A stretch of DNA of 64,000 bases from contig OZ248539.1 of NCBI GenBank assembly GCA_965234685.1, positions 2,790,001-2,854,000 of the forward strand, given 5' to 3'. The stretch comes from Fimbriimonas planktonicus (GTDB taxonomy: Bacteria > Armatimonadota > Fimbriimonadia > Fimbriimonadales > Fimbriimonadaceae). A program made the position numbers and the translations under genes. The first letter of the stretch is position 1, and the number at the start of each line of letters is the position of its first letter. Below, in pieces: positions 16,705 through 25,496 of this stretch. The notes under the pieces were generated by a model. That model ran no database searches. It worked only from the letters and a program-made list of their open reading frames with translations, and was not told the origin of the DNA.

Positions 16705-18183
16705 ATGAATCCCGTAATGGAAGGATTGGTGGCCGGTGTGGTCAGCGGCTCGGCCATTGTTTACGGGATTTACACCGTGCTGTCGAAGTCTGCACGACAG
16801 CAGATCGCCACCGTAAAGTCGGAGACTGAGCAAGAAATCAGCCGCATCCGCGCGGAAGCCCAAGCGTTTTCTCAAGAGCGAGCGGTCAGCTTGCAGAAAG
16901 CAGAAGATCGTCTGGATGCGCGTGAAGCATCGCTCGACGAACGATGGAAACAGATTGATGCTCGCGAGGAAGCCTTTGTGCTCGAATCCAAAACGCTAAT
17001 TGATCGTGAGGAGAACATTGAGCGGCAACGGCGACAAGTCGAAGAAGAGCTGGCGCGAGTGGCGAACCTCACCAAGACCCAAGCGCGCGACCTGTATCTC
17101 AAGCGGATCGAAGGCGAGTTCCGAGATATGGCTCTGAGGCGGGCGAAGGAAGTTGAAGAACAAACCGCTTCCGAGCTCAATCGCCAGGCAAAGAAAGTGC
17201 TGCTCGACGTCATGCAGCGCACGGTGGTCGACTATCTCACCGAGGCGACGCTTGCCGTCATCGAGCTTCCGACCGAGGACATGAAAGGTCGCCTAATCGG
17301 CCGTGAGGGTCGAAACATCCGTGCCTTTGAGCAGGTGACGGGGGTTGACCTGATTATCGATGAGACTCCGGAAGCGGTTGTGATCTCGTGCTTTGACCCA
17401 GTCCGGCGAGAAACGGCACGCCTTACGCTGATCAACTTGATGATGGATGGGCGCATCCACCCGGGCCGAATCGAAGAGCTTTTCGAAAAAGCCACCGCTG
17501 AGGTCAATCGGATTGTGGTTGAAGCCGGGGAGCGCGCCGCCGAGCGGGCCAACGTTACCGGTCTGCCCGCGAAGCTGATCGAGACGATGGGCAAGTTGCG
17601 GTTCCGAACCAGCTACGCGCAGAACGTACTGGACCACTCCGTTGAGGTCGCGCGGCTGTCTGAATCACTTGCCTTCGAGCTCGGGCTCAACGCCGAGATC
17701 GCGAAGCGCGCTGGATTCCTGCATGACATCGGCAAAGCGCTCGGACCGGAGTACGAGGGTCCGCACGCTCTCACCGGCATGGAGTTCCTCCGCGTTGCGG
17801 GCGAACGCGATTCGGTTCTCCACGCGGTCGGGGCGCATCACCACGATATCGAACCCTCATCGCCGGAGGCCATTCTAGTCATCCTTGCCGACACGATCAG
17901 TGCTGCCCGACCTGGAGCGCGTCGAGAAAGCCTCGACAACTACATCAAACGACTGAGCGCGCTCGAAACGATCGCAAACGGGTTCCCCGGCGTCGATCGT
18001 AGCTTCGCCGTCCAAGCGGGCCGGGAAATTCGGTTGATCGTCAAACCGGAATTGATCGACGACCTAGCCGCCAAACGCTTGGCGCATGACGTCGCCCGTC
18101 GAATCGAAAAAGAACTCGACTTCCCCGGGCAAATTCGGGTTACTGTGATCCGGGAAACCCGAATGACCGAGATCGCGAAGTAG
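16705..18183 (+). CDS. rny: Ribonuclease Y
   Basis: RNase Y is a membrane-anchored endonuclease that starts mRNA decay. The 492-residue protein has the full layout: an N-terminal membrane helix (GLVAGVVSGSAIVYGIYTVL), a long charged coiled coil to about residue 180, a KH RNA-binding domain (GRLIGREGRNIRAFEQVTGVDLIIDETP, near 194-220), and an HD domain with HDIGKA near residue 340 and GAHHHDIEP. It lies four bases after recX and probably belongs to the recA operon. A CACAAT hexamer seven bases before its ATG could also give a separate leaderless transcript. Confidence 0.95.
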   Translation: MNPVMEGLVAGVVSGSAIVYGIYTVLSKSARQQIATVKSETEQEISRIRAEAQAFSQERAVSLQKAEDRLDAREASLDERWKQIDAREEAFVLESKTLIDREENIERQRRQVEEELARVANLTKTQARDLYLKRIEGEFRDMALRRAKEVEEQTASELNRQAKKVLLDVMQRTVVDYLTEATLAVIELPTEDMKGRLIGREGRNIRAFEQVTGVDLIIDETPEAVVISCFDPVRRETARLTLINLMMDGRIHPGRIEELFEKATAEVNRIVVEAGERAAERANVTGLPAKLIETMGKLRFRTSYAQNVLDHSVEVARLSESLAFELGLNAEIAKRAGFLHDIGKALGPEYEGPHALTGMEFLRVAGERDSVLHAVGAHHHDIEPSSPEAILVILADTISAARPGARRESLDNYIKRLSALETIANGFPGVDRSFAVQAGREIRLIVKPELIDDLAAKRLAHDVARRIEKELDFPGQIRVTVIRETRMTEIAK

Positions 18184-18455
18184 GCGGTTTCCTTTCTCAA
18201 CCCGTGCATCGCTAAATTCGTTGAGTCTATTCATGGCCGCACGTGTTGTCCTTGATCTACAAACCGGGGTTTTAATCAGCCAGGTTCTAATCGATGGCAA
18301 TTCTATTAATAAGTTCCCAACGGATGCCTTAGTTTAAGCACCTTACACCGGTGGTGCATTGCTTCAACTACTTTCCACTGAAGACGTGATACTACCGAAA
18401 GCTCTAGTAACGTACTATAATATATTTTGTTAATAATTTATTAAGAAAACTTTAA
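18184..18455. other. Intergenic region after rny
   Basis: Nothing conserved is visible here. The second half (about 18370-18455) is very A+T rich and precedes the strong promoter at 18456. A 34-codon frame at 18233-18337 has no translation signals. Confidence 0.5.
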
Positions 18456-18484
18456 TTGACAAAAGATCGTGCTTCTGTTAAAGT
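18456..18484 (+). promoter_or_regulatory. Consensus promoter TTGACA-N17-TAAAGT with TGn extension
   Basis: TTGACA at 18456-18461, a 17-base spacer, TG at 18476-18477 and TAAAGT at 18479-18484 make this the best promoter in the window. The ATG at 18491 begins seven bases after the last base of the -10, so the transcript would start at or next to the A of the ATG. Confidence 0.75.
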
Positions 18485-18490
18485 CGGCAA

Positions 18491-19300
18491 ATGCTTGCTG
18501 TTATCGCTTCGGCTTTCCTCGCTTCCTCTTCCTTACAGAGTCAGGATCCAACTATTCCGAGTCAGATCACGGAAGCTTACGGAAAGCTGGCAAAAAAAGC
18601 CACCGCGCTGAAAGCAGAGGTCGGGGACCTCGCGTTTCGTAAGGGAGCGTGCCTTTTAGGTGGACTATTAAAGCAAGGCGGTCAGTACACGTTTGTAGTT
18701 CAAATCAATGAGCCATCCGCGTATTCCGTTTTGACTGGCGTGCCCGGGAATGCTCCAAACGTGGAGCTGACCGTTAAAGATGCTAGCGGCAAAAACACGG
18801 TTACACTGACTGACGACTATGGCTCGCTTTTTGAAGCAAAAGCCGCAGGTAAGTACACTATAACCGCCAGCAATAAGGGTGCGGAAACGTTTGTCGCCCT
18901 TGCTCTTGTCACGCAATCTGGGGGGATGACACATCCTTTCACCGCAATTAACGCGGCTGCTGCCAGCGTCGCGGCCGGCGTGAAAGAGTCCTACCAATAT
19001 GGATACGGCGTGCCGAGCAACCAACTGATGGCGCTTGGAGCAGTCGTTGAACCAGGAGGCAATTCCGGTCACTTTACAACCTACAATTTTCCTAAGTGGT
19101 TAATGTTGGCCGGGGCGGACGCGGGTCCAAAGAGCTTCCAATTGACCGTAACCGATCCTGGCACAAAGCAGTCAGTCACGGCATCAAGTGAAAAGGCCTA
19201 CTCTTTTTGCGAGATTGACCATGCAATTACGAACGCTGCCGTCAGTACAAAGAACACGGGATCAAAGCAAATCATGTATCTCCAAGCCGTCATGCGCTAA
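18491..19300 (+). CDS. Exported hypothetical protein with two beta-rich halves
   Basis: The 269-residue product begins with a short signal peptide (MLAVIASAFLASSSLQ). Two similar-looking beta-sandwich halves follow. The first (about residues 45-145) contains GGQYTFVVQINEPSAYSVL, NVELTVKDASGKNTVTL and KYTITASNKGAETFVAL. The second (about 165-265) contains FPKWLMLAGADAGPKSFQL and TVTDPGTKQSVTASS. The pattern resembles pre-peptidase C-terminal-like domains, but I cannot assign a family. There is no Shine-Dalgarno site and the promoter sits directly before the ATG, so it is a strong leaderless candidate. It is isolated, with no neighbour within 200 bases on its strand. Confidence 0.7.
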   Translation: MLAVIASAFLASSSLQSQDPTIPSQITEAYGKLAKKATALKAEVGDLAFRKGACLLGGLLKQGGQYTFVVQINEPSAYSVLTGVPGNAPNVELTVKDASGKNTVTLTDDYGSLFEAKAAGKYTITASNKGAETFVALALVTQSGGMTHPFTAINAAAASVAAGVKESYQYGYGVPSNQLMALGAVVEPGGNSGHFTTYNFPKWLMLAGADAGPKSFQLTVTDPGTKQSVTASSEKAYSFCEIDHAITNAAVSTKNTGSKQIMYLQAVMR

Positions 19301-19681
19301 TCGCCGACGCACTGATTGGAGTCAATGCAAGGAGTTTTTCCAGCAATCGTTAAGGGAGACGGAAGTCTTAGAGAAGCGGCTCAGTTGTTGAACCACTTCT
19401 GTAACCACTTTCGTTAGCTCGTATTCTGTTTATGACCTCTTGGTTCTAAAGTAAAACTGCTCGTATTCGTAAGGCTTGATATCCCAAGAATGCGGCTGAC
19501 GGAACTTCAGAGTTACCGCAGAAGCGAACGACAAAGGGCATGGCGGATCAGGCTAGCTCTGTGACTGAAAAATTCCTTGTGGCCAATGCTCTGGGGAGTT
19601 TGAAGTCGAGAAGCGAAGTTCTTCTCCAGAGTAGGGTGAACGCTTGTCCGAAGCGAAGCCAAGAACGTCATACTGTCGTTC
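19301..19681. other. Intergenic region before the phosphoesterase gene
   Basis: No reading frame with translation signals and no terminator hairpin is visible. A possible promoter (TTGTCC at 19644-19649, CATACT at 19669-19674, 19-base spacer) lies at its right end. Confidence 0.4.
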
Positions 19682-20461
19682 TTGGCGACGTTCACAATTC
19701 TCTTTCTTGGCGACATCGTGGGTGAAGTTGGGCGGAACATTGTTCAGCGCTATCTTCCCTCGCTCAAGTCGACCCACAAGCCGCTGTTCACGATTGTGAA
19801 CGGCGAAAACACCGCTGCTGGGATTGGAATCACTCCGAAGATCGCGGACCAGATTTTTGACTGGGGAGTGGACGCGATTACCCTGGGCAACCACTCGTTC
19901 AACAAGCGAGAAATCGGGCCGTACTTGGATCAAGAGCCGAACATTCTTCGGCCAATCAACTTTTCCGCGCGGTTGCCGGGGCACGGCACGACGGTTCTGG
20001 AAAGCGACGGCGTGACGCTCACGGTCGCGAATGTAAGCGGTCGCGTGGGCATGGACCCGGTTTATGACGATCCGTTTATGGCGGTCGATCGAATCTGCGA
20101 GACCTCACCGGGAATCATCTTCATCGACTTTCATGGAGAGGCGACAAGCGAGAAGGTGGCGATGGGTTGGCACTGCGATGGAAGAGCCTGCGCGGTAGTC
20201 GGAACCCACACTCACGTTCAAACCGCGGATGAAAGAGTGCTTCCGCAAGGGACGGCGTACATTACGGACGTTGGCATGTGCGGACCGCTGAACGGGGTGC
20301 TCGGCATGGACCGCGACATCATCCTCCGCCGATTTCGGGGCGATCTTCCGGAACGATTTGAAGTTGCTGGCGGGCCCGGTGTAATCTGTGGTGTCGTTAT
20401 AAACGTCGAAAGAAGTACAGGACGAGCGATGCGCATTGAGCGCATCCGAATTGGAGAATAA
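19682..20461 (+). CDS. ymdB: YmdB-family metallophosphoesterase (TIGR00282 type)
   Basis: Members of this family hydrolyse 2',3'-cyclic nucleotides and in Bacillus influence biofilm genes; ymdB often lies just after rny, as here with one gene between. The 259-residue protein has the dimetal ligands in order: FLGDIVGEVGR, VNGENTAAGIGI, ITLGNHSFN, FIDFHGEATSEK and GTHTHVQTADER. The end PGVICGVVINVE is also typical. The only start that keeps the first metal ligand is a TTG at 19682. It has no Shine-Dalgarno site, and CATACT lies seven bases before it. The PKD protein gene follows after three bases. Confidence 0.9.
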   Translation: MATFTILFLGDIVGEVGRNIVQRYLPSLKSTHKPLFTIVNGENTAAGIGITPKIADQIFDWGVDAITLGNHSFNKREIGPYLDQEPNILRPINFSARLPGHGTTVLESDGVTLTVANVSGRVGMDPVYDDPFMAVDRICETSPGIIFIDFHGEATSEKVAMGWHCDGRACAVVGTHTHVQTADERVLPQGTAYITDVGMCGPLNGVLGMDRDIILRRFRGDLPERFEVAGGPGVICGVVINVERSTGRAMRIERIRIGE

Positions 20462-20464
20462 ACA

Positions 20465-21454
20465 ATGGGACTTGGAATCGTAATTTCAGTAATCGCACTC
20501 ACCTCGATGGGTACGCAAGGCAGCGAAGTGCTTTACACGCCGGTTCGGGAAATTAAGGACCAGAACATCTCGGTCAAGGGCTGGGGCAGCGGCGTCATTT
20601 CCGAAACTGACGAAGTGGCTTACGAAGGAACTCGATCCATTCGAATCTCCACCCGAAACTTCTTCCAGGGTGGTCAAATCAACTTTGGCAGTCCGGTGGA
20701 CTTGGCCAAGGCCCAGACGAACAAGAACAATCTTTTCCGCCTGATCTATCGACCGGTTGATTCTGGTGCGATGGGCACCGGAGCAGGCGGCGCGAATCGC
20801 CCTGGTTCGGGAACTGGCGGAAGTCGACCCGGCGGCGGCGTTCCGGGTGGAGGCTTCCCAGGTGGCGGTGTCCCTGGCGGCGGCCAGTTCGGCGGCGGAG
20901 CTCCTGGTGGTTTTGGCGGCGCAGCGGCCGGAGCTCCACCGAGCTTCAAGATGATCCGCGTGATCATCACAACGACCGACGGCAAGAAATCGGAAGCCTA
21001 CATTCCAACCAACACGTCGTCTTCAGCCGGCGAACGCGGATGGCGAACGGTTTCCGTTCCACTTCAGGCAATTTCCGGATTCGATCGCACGAACAAGGTG
21101 ATCAACCAGATTGGCCTCTCGGCCGACACGACCACCACGTTTTACGTGGGTGACCTCCGGGTTGTGAGCGACTCCACTCCGATTCGCGCAGAAATCACGC
21201 CGAAGTCGTTCAACCGAGAACTCGGCGCAGAGATGATCTTTGGTGCTCGTGGCGAAGGCGGATCGAGCATTCTGAAGTACACGTGGGACTTCGACGACAC
21301 CGATGGATCGGACGAGAACGTTGACTCCGAAGGGCAGTACGTCAAGCGCAAGTTCCGAAAGGCGGGCTCCTATACGATCACGCTCACGGTGAGCGACTAC
21401 TTCGGCCTGAAAGAGAAGTACAAAACGTCCATCAAGGGCGTCATCAACGGCTAA
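20465..21454 (+). CDS. Exported PKD-domain protein with Gly/Pro-rich linker
   Basis: The 329-residue protein has a short N-terminal signal segment (LGIVISVIALTSMGTQG) and a carbohydrate-binding-like beta domain (YTPVREIKDQN to LIYRPVD and again from SFKMIRVIITTTDG to FYVGDLRVV). A C-terminal PKD domain follows (residues 250-325, ILKYTWDFDDTDGS, FRKAGSYTITLTVSD). Inside the first domain, residues about 99-155 are a low-complexity insert of GGGVPGGGFPGGG type. It starts after GGAGAATAAACA, three bases past the phosphoesterase stop, and ends at a strong terminator, so the pair is an operon. It is probably an extracellular or surface protein; the ligand is unknown. Confidence 0.75.
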   Translation: MGLGIVISVIALTSMGTQGSEVLYTPVREIKDQNISVKGWGSGVISETDEVAYEGTRSIRISTRNFFQGGQINFGSPVDLAKAQTNKNNLFRLIYRPVDSGAMGTGAGGANRPGSGTGGSRPGGGVPGGGFPGGGVPGGGQFGGGAPGGFGGAAAGAPPSFKMIRVIITTTDGKKSEAYIPTNTSSSAGERGWRTVSVPLQAISGFDRTNKVINQIGLSADTTTTFYVGDLRVVSDSTPIRAEITPKSFNRELGAEMIFGARGEGGSSILKYTWDFDDTDGSDENVDSEGQYVKRKFRKAGSYTITLTVSDYFGLKEKYKTSIKGVING

Positions 21455-21468
21455 ATCCGTGAGCATTC

Positions 21469-21501
21469 GGGTCGCAGGAGTATCTCCTGCGACCCTTTTC
21501 T
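21469..21501 (+). terminator. Rho-independent terminator after PKD gene
   Basis: A perfect 12-base-pair stem (GGGTCGCAGGAG and complement) with a TAT loop is followed by TTTTCT. It ends only four bases before the next start codon at 21506. Confidence 0.92.
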
Positions 21502-21505
21502 ATTC

Positions 21506-21961
21506 ATGAAAGTCGGAATTGAGATCAAGAACGCCCTTCTTGCCGATCTAGTCGTGCTTCACCTCTCCTCGCACGGACACTCGCCGACCTTCGTAACCTC
21601 CGAGCCGAACTTGGATGTCATCGTGACGGACGGCGCTCCCTCGCATCCGAAAGCGAGACACGTTCGGATTGATGCCAACACCACTTTGGCGGCGCTCGAT
21701 GCTCAGCTCGCCTCTCATTCTTCAGCGGTTAGGTCTCCTTCGGCCGCGTACGATTCGGCCATTCCCCTCACCGCACGGCAGCTCGCCGTCGCTCGATTGG
21801 TTGCCGCGGGTCTGAGTAATCGGAGCATCGCGGAAGCAACGGACCTTCGGGAGCAGAGCGTGAAGAATTTAGTAAGCCAAATCATGGATCGATTGGGCTG
21901 CCGAAGCCGCGTTGAGGTTGCTCTGAAGCTGGCAAAAGAGGGCTCGTCCACGGCGTCCTAG
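21506..21961 (+). CDS. LuxR/NarL-type regulator with degenerate receiver
   Basis: The 151-residue protein ends in a LuxR-family helix-turn-helix (LTARQLAVARLVAAGLSNRSIAEATDLREQSVKNLVSQIMDRLG, residues 88-132). The N-terminal 75 residues look like a shortened response-regulator domain (ALLADLVVLHLSSHGHSPTFV, LDVIVTDGAP, HVRIDA). The normal phosphorylation pocket is not complete, so it probably does not take part in phosphorelay. The ATG lies just after a terminator and has no ribosome binding site. cdsA follows 26 bases downstream. Targets are unknown. Confidence 0.8.
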   Translation: MKVGIEIKNALLADLVVLHLSSHGHSPTFVTSEPNLDVIVTDGAPSHPKARHVRIDANTTLAALDAQLASHSSAVRSPSAAYDSAIPLTARQLAVARLVAAGLSNRSIAEATDLREQSVKNLVSQIMDRLGCRSRVEVALKLAKEGSSTAS

Positions 21962-21987
21962 CGTAATCGAGCAAACTAGGAACACAA

Positions 21988-22791
21988 ATGCGCCAGCGCA
22001 TCCTGACGGCAATACTAGCGATCCCTTTGGTATTGCTCCCGGTCATTGCGACCCCGCTGTGGAGCGTTGTTGGCGCCTCGTTTCTGATATTGTTTTTGGC
22101 CCACGGAGAGATTCGAAAGTTTGGCGACAAGGCGGCTTTTCCGATTCCCATTTTCGCTTCGCTGAGCTTGCTCGCGGCTGGTCTTTTTCTCGATCGAATT
22201 CCAGACTGGAGCGTTTTTGTCGCCTTCGTGATTGGGATCATTGGTTCGTTGCTTTGGATCCGACTCCCAAAGGATGCGCCGCATTGGCAACGGTTCTTGC
22301 AGGCCGAATGGATTAGTACGGGCTGGATCGTCACAACCCTGGTTGCCTTCATCTTTGTCCATCGTCACGGCAACTTGACGATTCCCCTCGACTTCCGAAC
22401 GCCGATTCTTTTCGGCTTCATTCCGATCTGGCTCGGCGACACCACGGCGATGATCGTTGGCAAGAAGTTTGGAAAGCATAAGCTTTGGGCAGAAGTCTCG
22501 CCAGGCAAAACTTGGGAAGGCGCGCTTGCAAACCTTTTTGCGAACGTTGTAGGTGCCTATGGATTGGCGATGCTTACGGGCATGCCGACCAACATGGGCC
22601 TCGCGATTGGCGCGGCAACGGGGATTCTCGGACAGATCGGCGACCTCTTCGAAAGTTGGCTCAAGCGAACGGCGGACCTCAAGGACAGCGGCACGCTTTT
22701 CCCTGGCCACGGCGGACTTTTGGACCGATACGACAGCCTCGGCTTTTCCGCAATCGCCATCCTCGCGATCTTCAAACTGTTCGGAAAATGA
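21988..22791 (+). CDS. cdsA: Phosphatidate cytidylyltransferase
   Basis: CdsA makes CDP-diacylglycerol from phosphatidic acid and CTP at the inner membrane, the branch point of phospholipid synthesis. The 267-residue protein has about seven membrane segments and the family signature near the C-terminus: KRTADLKDSG, then FPGHGGLLDRYDSL. WLGDTTAMIVGKKFGKHKL and SPGKTWEGA are also typical. The ATG is preceded by AGGA with a six-base spacer. A parS palindrome follows nine bases after the stop. Confidence 0.95.
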   Translation: MRQRILTAILAIPLVLLPVIATPLWSVVGASFLILFLAHGEIRKFGDKAAFPIPIFASLSLLAAGLFLDRIPDWSVFVAFVIGIIGSLLWIRLPKDAPHWQRFLQAEWISTGWIVTTLVAFIFVHRHGNLTIPLDFRTPILFGFIPIWLGDTTAMIVGKKFGKHKLWAEVSPGKTWEGALANLFANVVGAYGLAMLTGMPTNMGLAIGAATGILGQIGDLFESWLKRTADLKDSGTLFPGHGGLLDRYDSLGFSAIAILAIFKLFGK

Positions 22792-22800
22792 GCCCTGACT

Positions 22801-22816
22801 TGTTTCACGTGAAACA
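22801..22816. other. parS centromere-like site
   Basis: TGTTTCACGTGAAACA is a perfect 16-base palindrome identical to the consensus ParB-binding parS site of bacterial chromosomes. It lies between cdsA and valS, outside any gene. I found no second perfect copy in the window. parS sites cluster around the replication origin in most bacteria. Confidence 0.85.
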
Positions 22817-22865
22817 ATCGGCGGCGGTACATTAATCGGACCTCTATGACATGGAGGGAGCAATC

Positions 22866-25496
22866 ATGAATGAATTCGCGATGCCTACGCGTTACGACGC
22901 GACTCTGACGGAAACGAAGTGGTACCTAGCCTGGGAAGCTGCCGGACTTTTTCAACCCGCGGCTGAATCGGACAAGCCGACGTACACCATCACCATTCCG
23001 CCGCCGAATATCACTGGCAGCCTGCACATGGGCCACGCCCTCTGCTATCCGATCCAGGACATGCTGGGTCGATACCAGCGGTTGCGCGGCAAGAACGTCT
23101 TAGTTCTTCCCGGTCAAGACCATGCCGGAATCGCTACGCAGTCCGTCGTTGACAAACAACTCCGAAAAGAAGGATCCAGCGCCGCGGCCCTGGGTCGAGA
23201 GAAGTTTATCGAGCGAGTATGGGAATGGAGAAAGGAGAGCGGCGATACGATTCTCAAGCAGTTCCGCGCCCTCGGCTGTGGCTTCGATTGGTCGCGCAGC
23301 CGGTTCACGCTGGACGAGGCCTACGCCCAGGCAGTTCTCAAGGTCTTCATCAACTGGTACGACCGCGGCATTATCTTCCGCGGAAAGCGCGTTGTTAACT
23401 GGGACCCGACGCTCAAAACGAACGTTTCGGACATCGAAACCGAGCGCCAGACGGTGAAGGGCAAGCTCTTCCATCTTCGATATCTCTTCGAAGACAGATC
23501 GGGCGAGATCGTGATCGCGACCACTCGACCAGAAACCATCCTGGCCGACGTTGCGGTTGCCGTTCACCCTTCCGACGAGCGCTACAAAGACCATCACGGC
23601 AAAAAGCTGATCGTCCCGCTCGTGAATCGGGCGGTTCCTCTTGTTGCGGATATGTATCCTGACCCAGCGTTTGGTACGGGTGCGGTGAAAATCACCCCCG
23701 CGCACGATGCGAACGACTACGAAGTCGCAGTTCGGCACAACCTGCCGATGCCGGTCATCCTAACGGAATCGGCGCATATCAAGCTGGATGAGATTCAGCC
23801 CGTAAATGAGCTGATTGCAACCTACGACGGCCTCAATCGGGCCGAATCGCGCAAGAAAATCCTGGAAGACCTTGAGGCTGCCGAGCTTCTGGTGAAAGTT
23901 GAGGATCACGAGATCGCGATCGTCCTCAGCGATCGATCAAAAGACATCATCGAGCCGCTACTTAGCGAGCAATGGTTTGCCGACCAGCCTGCCCTCGCGC
24001 AGCCGGTCATCGATGCGGTCAAGAGCGGAAAGGTCAAATTCCACCCCGAGCGATATGAGCGCATCTTCATCGAATGGCTGGAGAACATCCGGCCATGGAA
24101 CATCAGCCGCCAGCTCTGGTGGGGCCACCGGGTTCCGGTGTACTACACCGAAGACGGCGAGGCATTCGCCGGGCTCAGTTGGGAAGAAGCGCAAGCAAAG
24201 GCCGGGGACAAGAACATCGTCCGGCAAGACGATGACGTGCTGGACACCTGGTTCTCGAGCGGCCTTTGGCCGTTTGCCACCCTAGGCTGGCCCGAAGAAA
24301 CCGCGGATCTTGCCAACCATTATCCGACCGACGTTTTGGTCACCGACCGCAACATCATCAACCTCTGGGTCGCCCGAATGATGATGATGGGGCTCGATCT
24401 CGTCGGCGAAGTGCCGTTCCACGAGGTGATGATCTACGCCACCGTGATGCGCGAGGATGGACGACGAATGTCCAAGTCTCTCGGTACCGGCGTTGATCCG
24501 ATGGAAGTCATCGAAACTTTGGGTGCCGACGTGCTCCGATGGACGCTTCAGAGCCAGACCGGCGAGAACCAAGAGATTCGGTACTCCGAGCAGAAAAACC
24601 AAGACTCTCGAAACTTTGCCAACAAGATTTGGAACGCCACGCGATTCGTTCTGATGAACGTCGAAGCGATGCCGTCCGAACCGACGGAGCTCACTGATGT
24701 CGACCGTTGGCTCCTGAGTCGCCTTGCGAGCACCGAAAAGGCGGTCCGGAAGGCATTTGACGAGTACGACCTGCAAACGGGCTGTCAGGCCCTGTTCCGC
24801 TTCTTCTGGAGCGAACTGTGCGACTGGTACATCGAGGTCTCCAAATCGCGTCTGAACGACCCTACGCAGCGCCTGGTGCCGCAATGGGTGCTGCTCACGT
24901 CGATCGACGCGTTCCTCACGATGCTGCACCCCGTCATGCCCCATTTGACGGAAGAACTCTATTCCTTCCTGCCCATCCCAGACAAGGCGCCGTTCCTGAT
25001 GTCCGCCAGCTGGCCCGTGTTGGCCGCCCACTTCGAGAATCCGGAGACGGAAGAGCGAATTGAGCGAGCGTTCGAGATCACGCGGAGCCTCCGCGCCCTC
25101 CGCGCAAGCGTTGAGGTTGCGGCCATGGTGAAGATTCCGGAAGCGTTCTACGAAGGCGATCTTCAAGGAAACGAATCCATTGTCATGAGCCAGGCGTGGG
25201 TAGAAAAGTTGACCCCTGGCAAGCCAGAGGGCGTTCAGCTCGTGTCGGTCACGACCGCCGGAGTGGACTTCCATCTACCGGTCGATAGCTTGGTTGACAA
25301 AGCGAAGCAGCTTGACCGGATTGAGAAGGAGATCGCGAAGCTTGAGTTGGAAATGACCAAGATCGCGGGTCGACTTAACAATCCTCAGTTCGTTGAGCGA
25401 GCTAAGCCCGAAGTCATCGAGCGCGACCGCGCGGCGGTGGATGAGATGACCGATCGCCTGGCGAAGCTTCAAGAACGCAAGCAACTGTTCAATTGA
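22866..25496 (+). CDS. valS: Valyl-tRNA synthetase
   Basis: This enzyme charges tRNA-Val. The 876-residue class I synthetase has the HIGH motif as HMGH at residues 54-57, preceded by PPPNITGSL, the KMSKS motif as RRMSKS near 537, the editing domain (TTRPETILADVAVAV), and a C-terminal coiled coil (LDRIEKEIAKLELEMTKIAGRL). The ATG at 22866 is chosen for the GGAGGGAG site before it; an ATG at 22851 in the same frame lies upstream of that site. Its end overlaps the convergent MBL gene by eight bases. Confidence 0.97.
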   Translation: MNEFAMPTRYDATLTETKWYLAWEAAGLFQPAAESDKPTYTITIPPPNITGSLHMGHALCYPIQDMLGRYQRLRGKNVLVLPGQDHAGIATQSVVDKQLRKEGSSAAALGREKFIERVWEWRKESGDTILKQFRALGCGFDWSRSRFTLDEAYAQAVLKVFINWYDRGIIFRGKRVVNWDPTLKTNVSDIETERQTVKGKLFHLRYLFEDRSGEIVIATTRPETILADVAVAVHPSDERYKDHHGKKLIVPLVNRAVPLVADMYPDPAFGTGAVKITPAHDANDYEVAVRHNLPMPVILTESAHIKLDEIQPVNELIATYDGLNRAESRKKILEDLEAAELLVKVEDHEIAIVLSDRSKDIIEPLLSEQWFADQPALAQPVIDAVKSGKVKFHPERYERIFIEWLENIRPWNISRQLWWGHRVPVYYTEDGEAFAGLSWEEAQAKAGDKNIVRQDDDVLDTWFSSGLWPFATLGWPEETADLANHYPTDVLVTDRNIINLWVARMMMMGLDLVGEVPFHEVMIYATVMREDGRRMSKSLGTGVDPMEVIETLGADVLRWTLQSQTGENQEIRYSEQKNQDSRNFANKIWNATRFVLMNVEAMPSEPTELTDVDRWLLSRLASTEKAVRKAFDEYDLQTGCQALFRFFWSELCDWYIEVSKSRLNDPTQRLVPQWVLLTSIDAFLTMLHPVMPHLTEELYSFLPIPDKAPFLMSASWPVLAAHFENPETEERIERAFEITRSLRALRASVEVAAMVKIPEAFYEGDLQGNESIVMSQAWVEKLTPGKPEGVQLVSVTTAGVDFHLPVDSLVDKAKQLDRIEKEIAKLELEMTKIAGRLNNPQFVERAKPEVIERDRAAVDEMTDRLAKLQERKQLFN

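Noticed and set aside
18233..18337. Possible 34-residue small protein after rny
   Set aside because: No ribosome binding site and no -10 element at leaderless distance; too short to judge.
19644..19684. Leaderless start of the phosphoesterase at TTG
   Set aside because: CATACT and TTGTCC with a 19-base spacer are weak, and TTG leaderless starts are rarely used; kept out of the main list.
22015..22863. 282-codon frame antisense to cdsA
   Set aside because: cdsA has all family motifs; the antisense frame reads as low-complexity charged sequence.
24282..25274. Long open frame (330 codons) on the minus strand inside valS
   Set aside because: It is fully antisense to the conserved valS catalytic and anticodon regions and has no ribosome binding site or recognisable domain.
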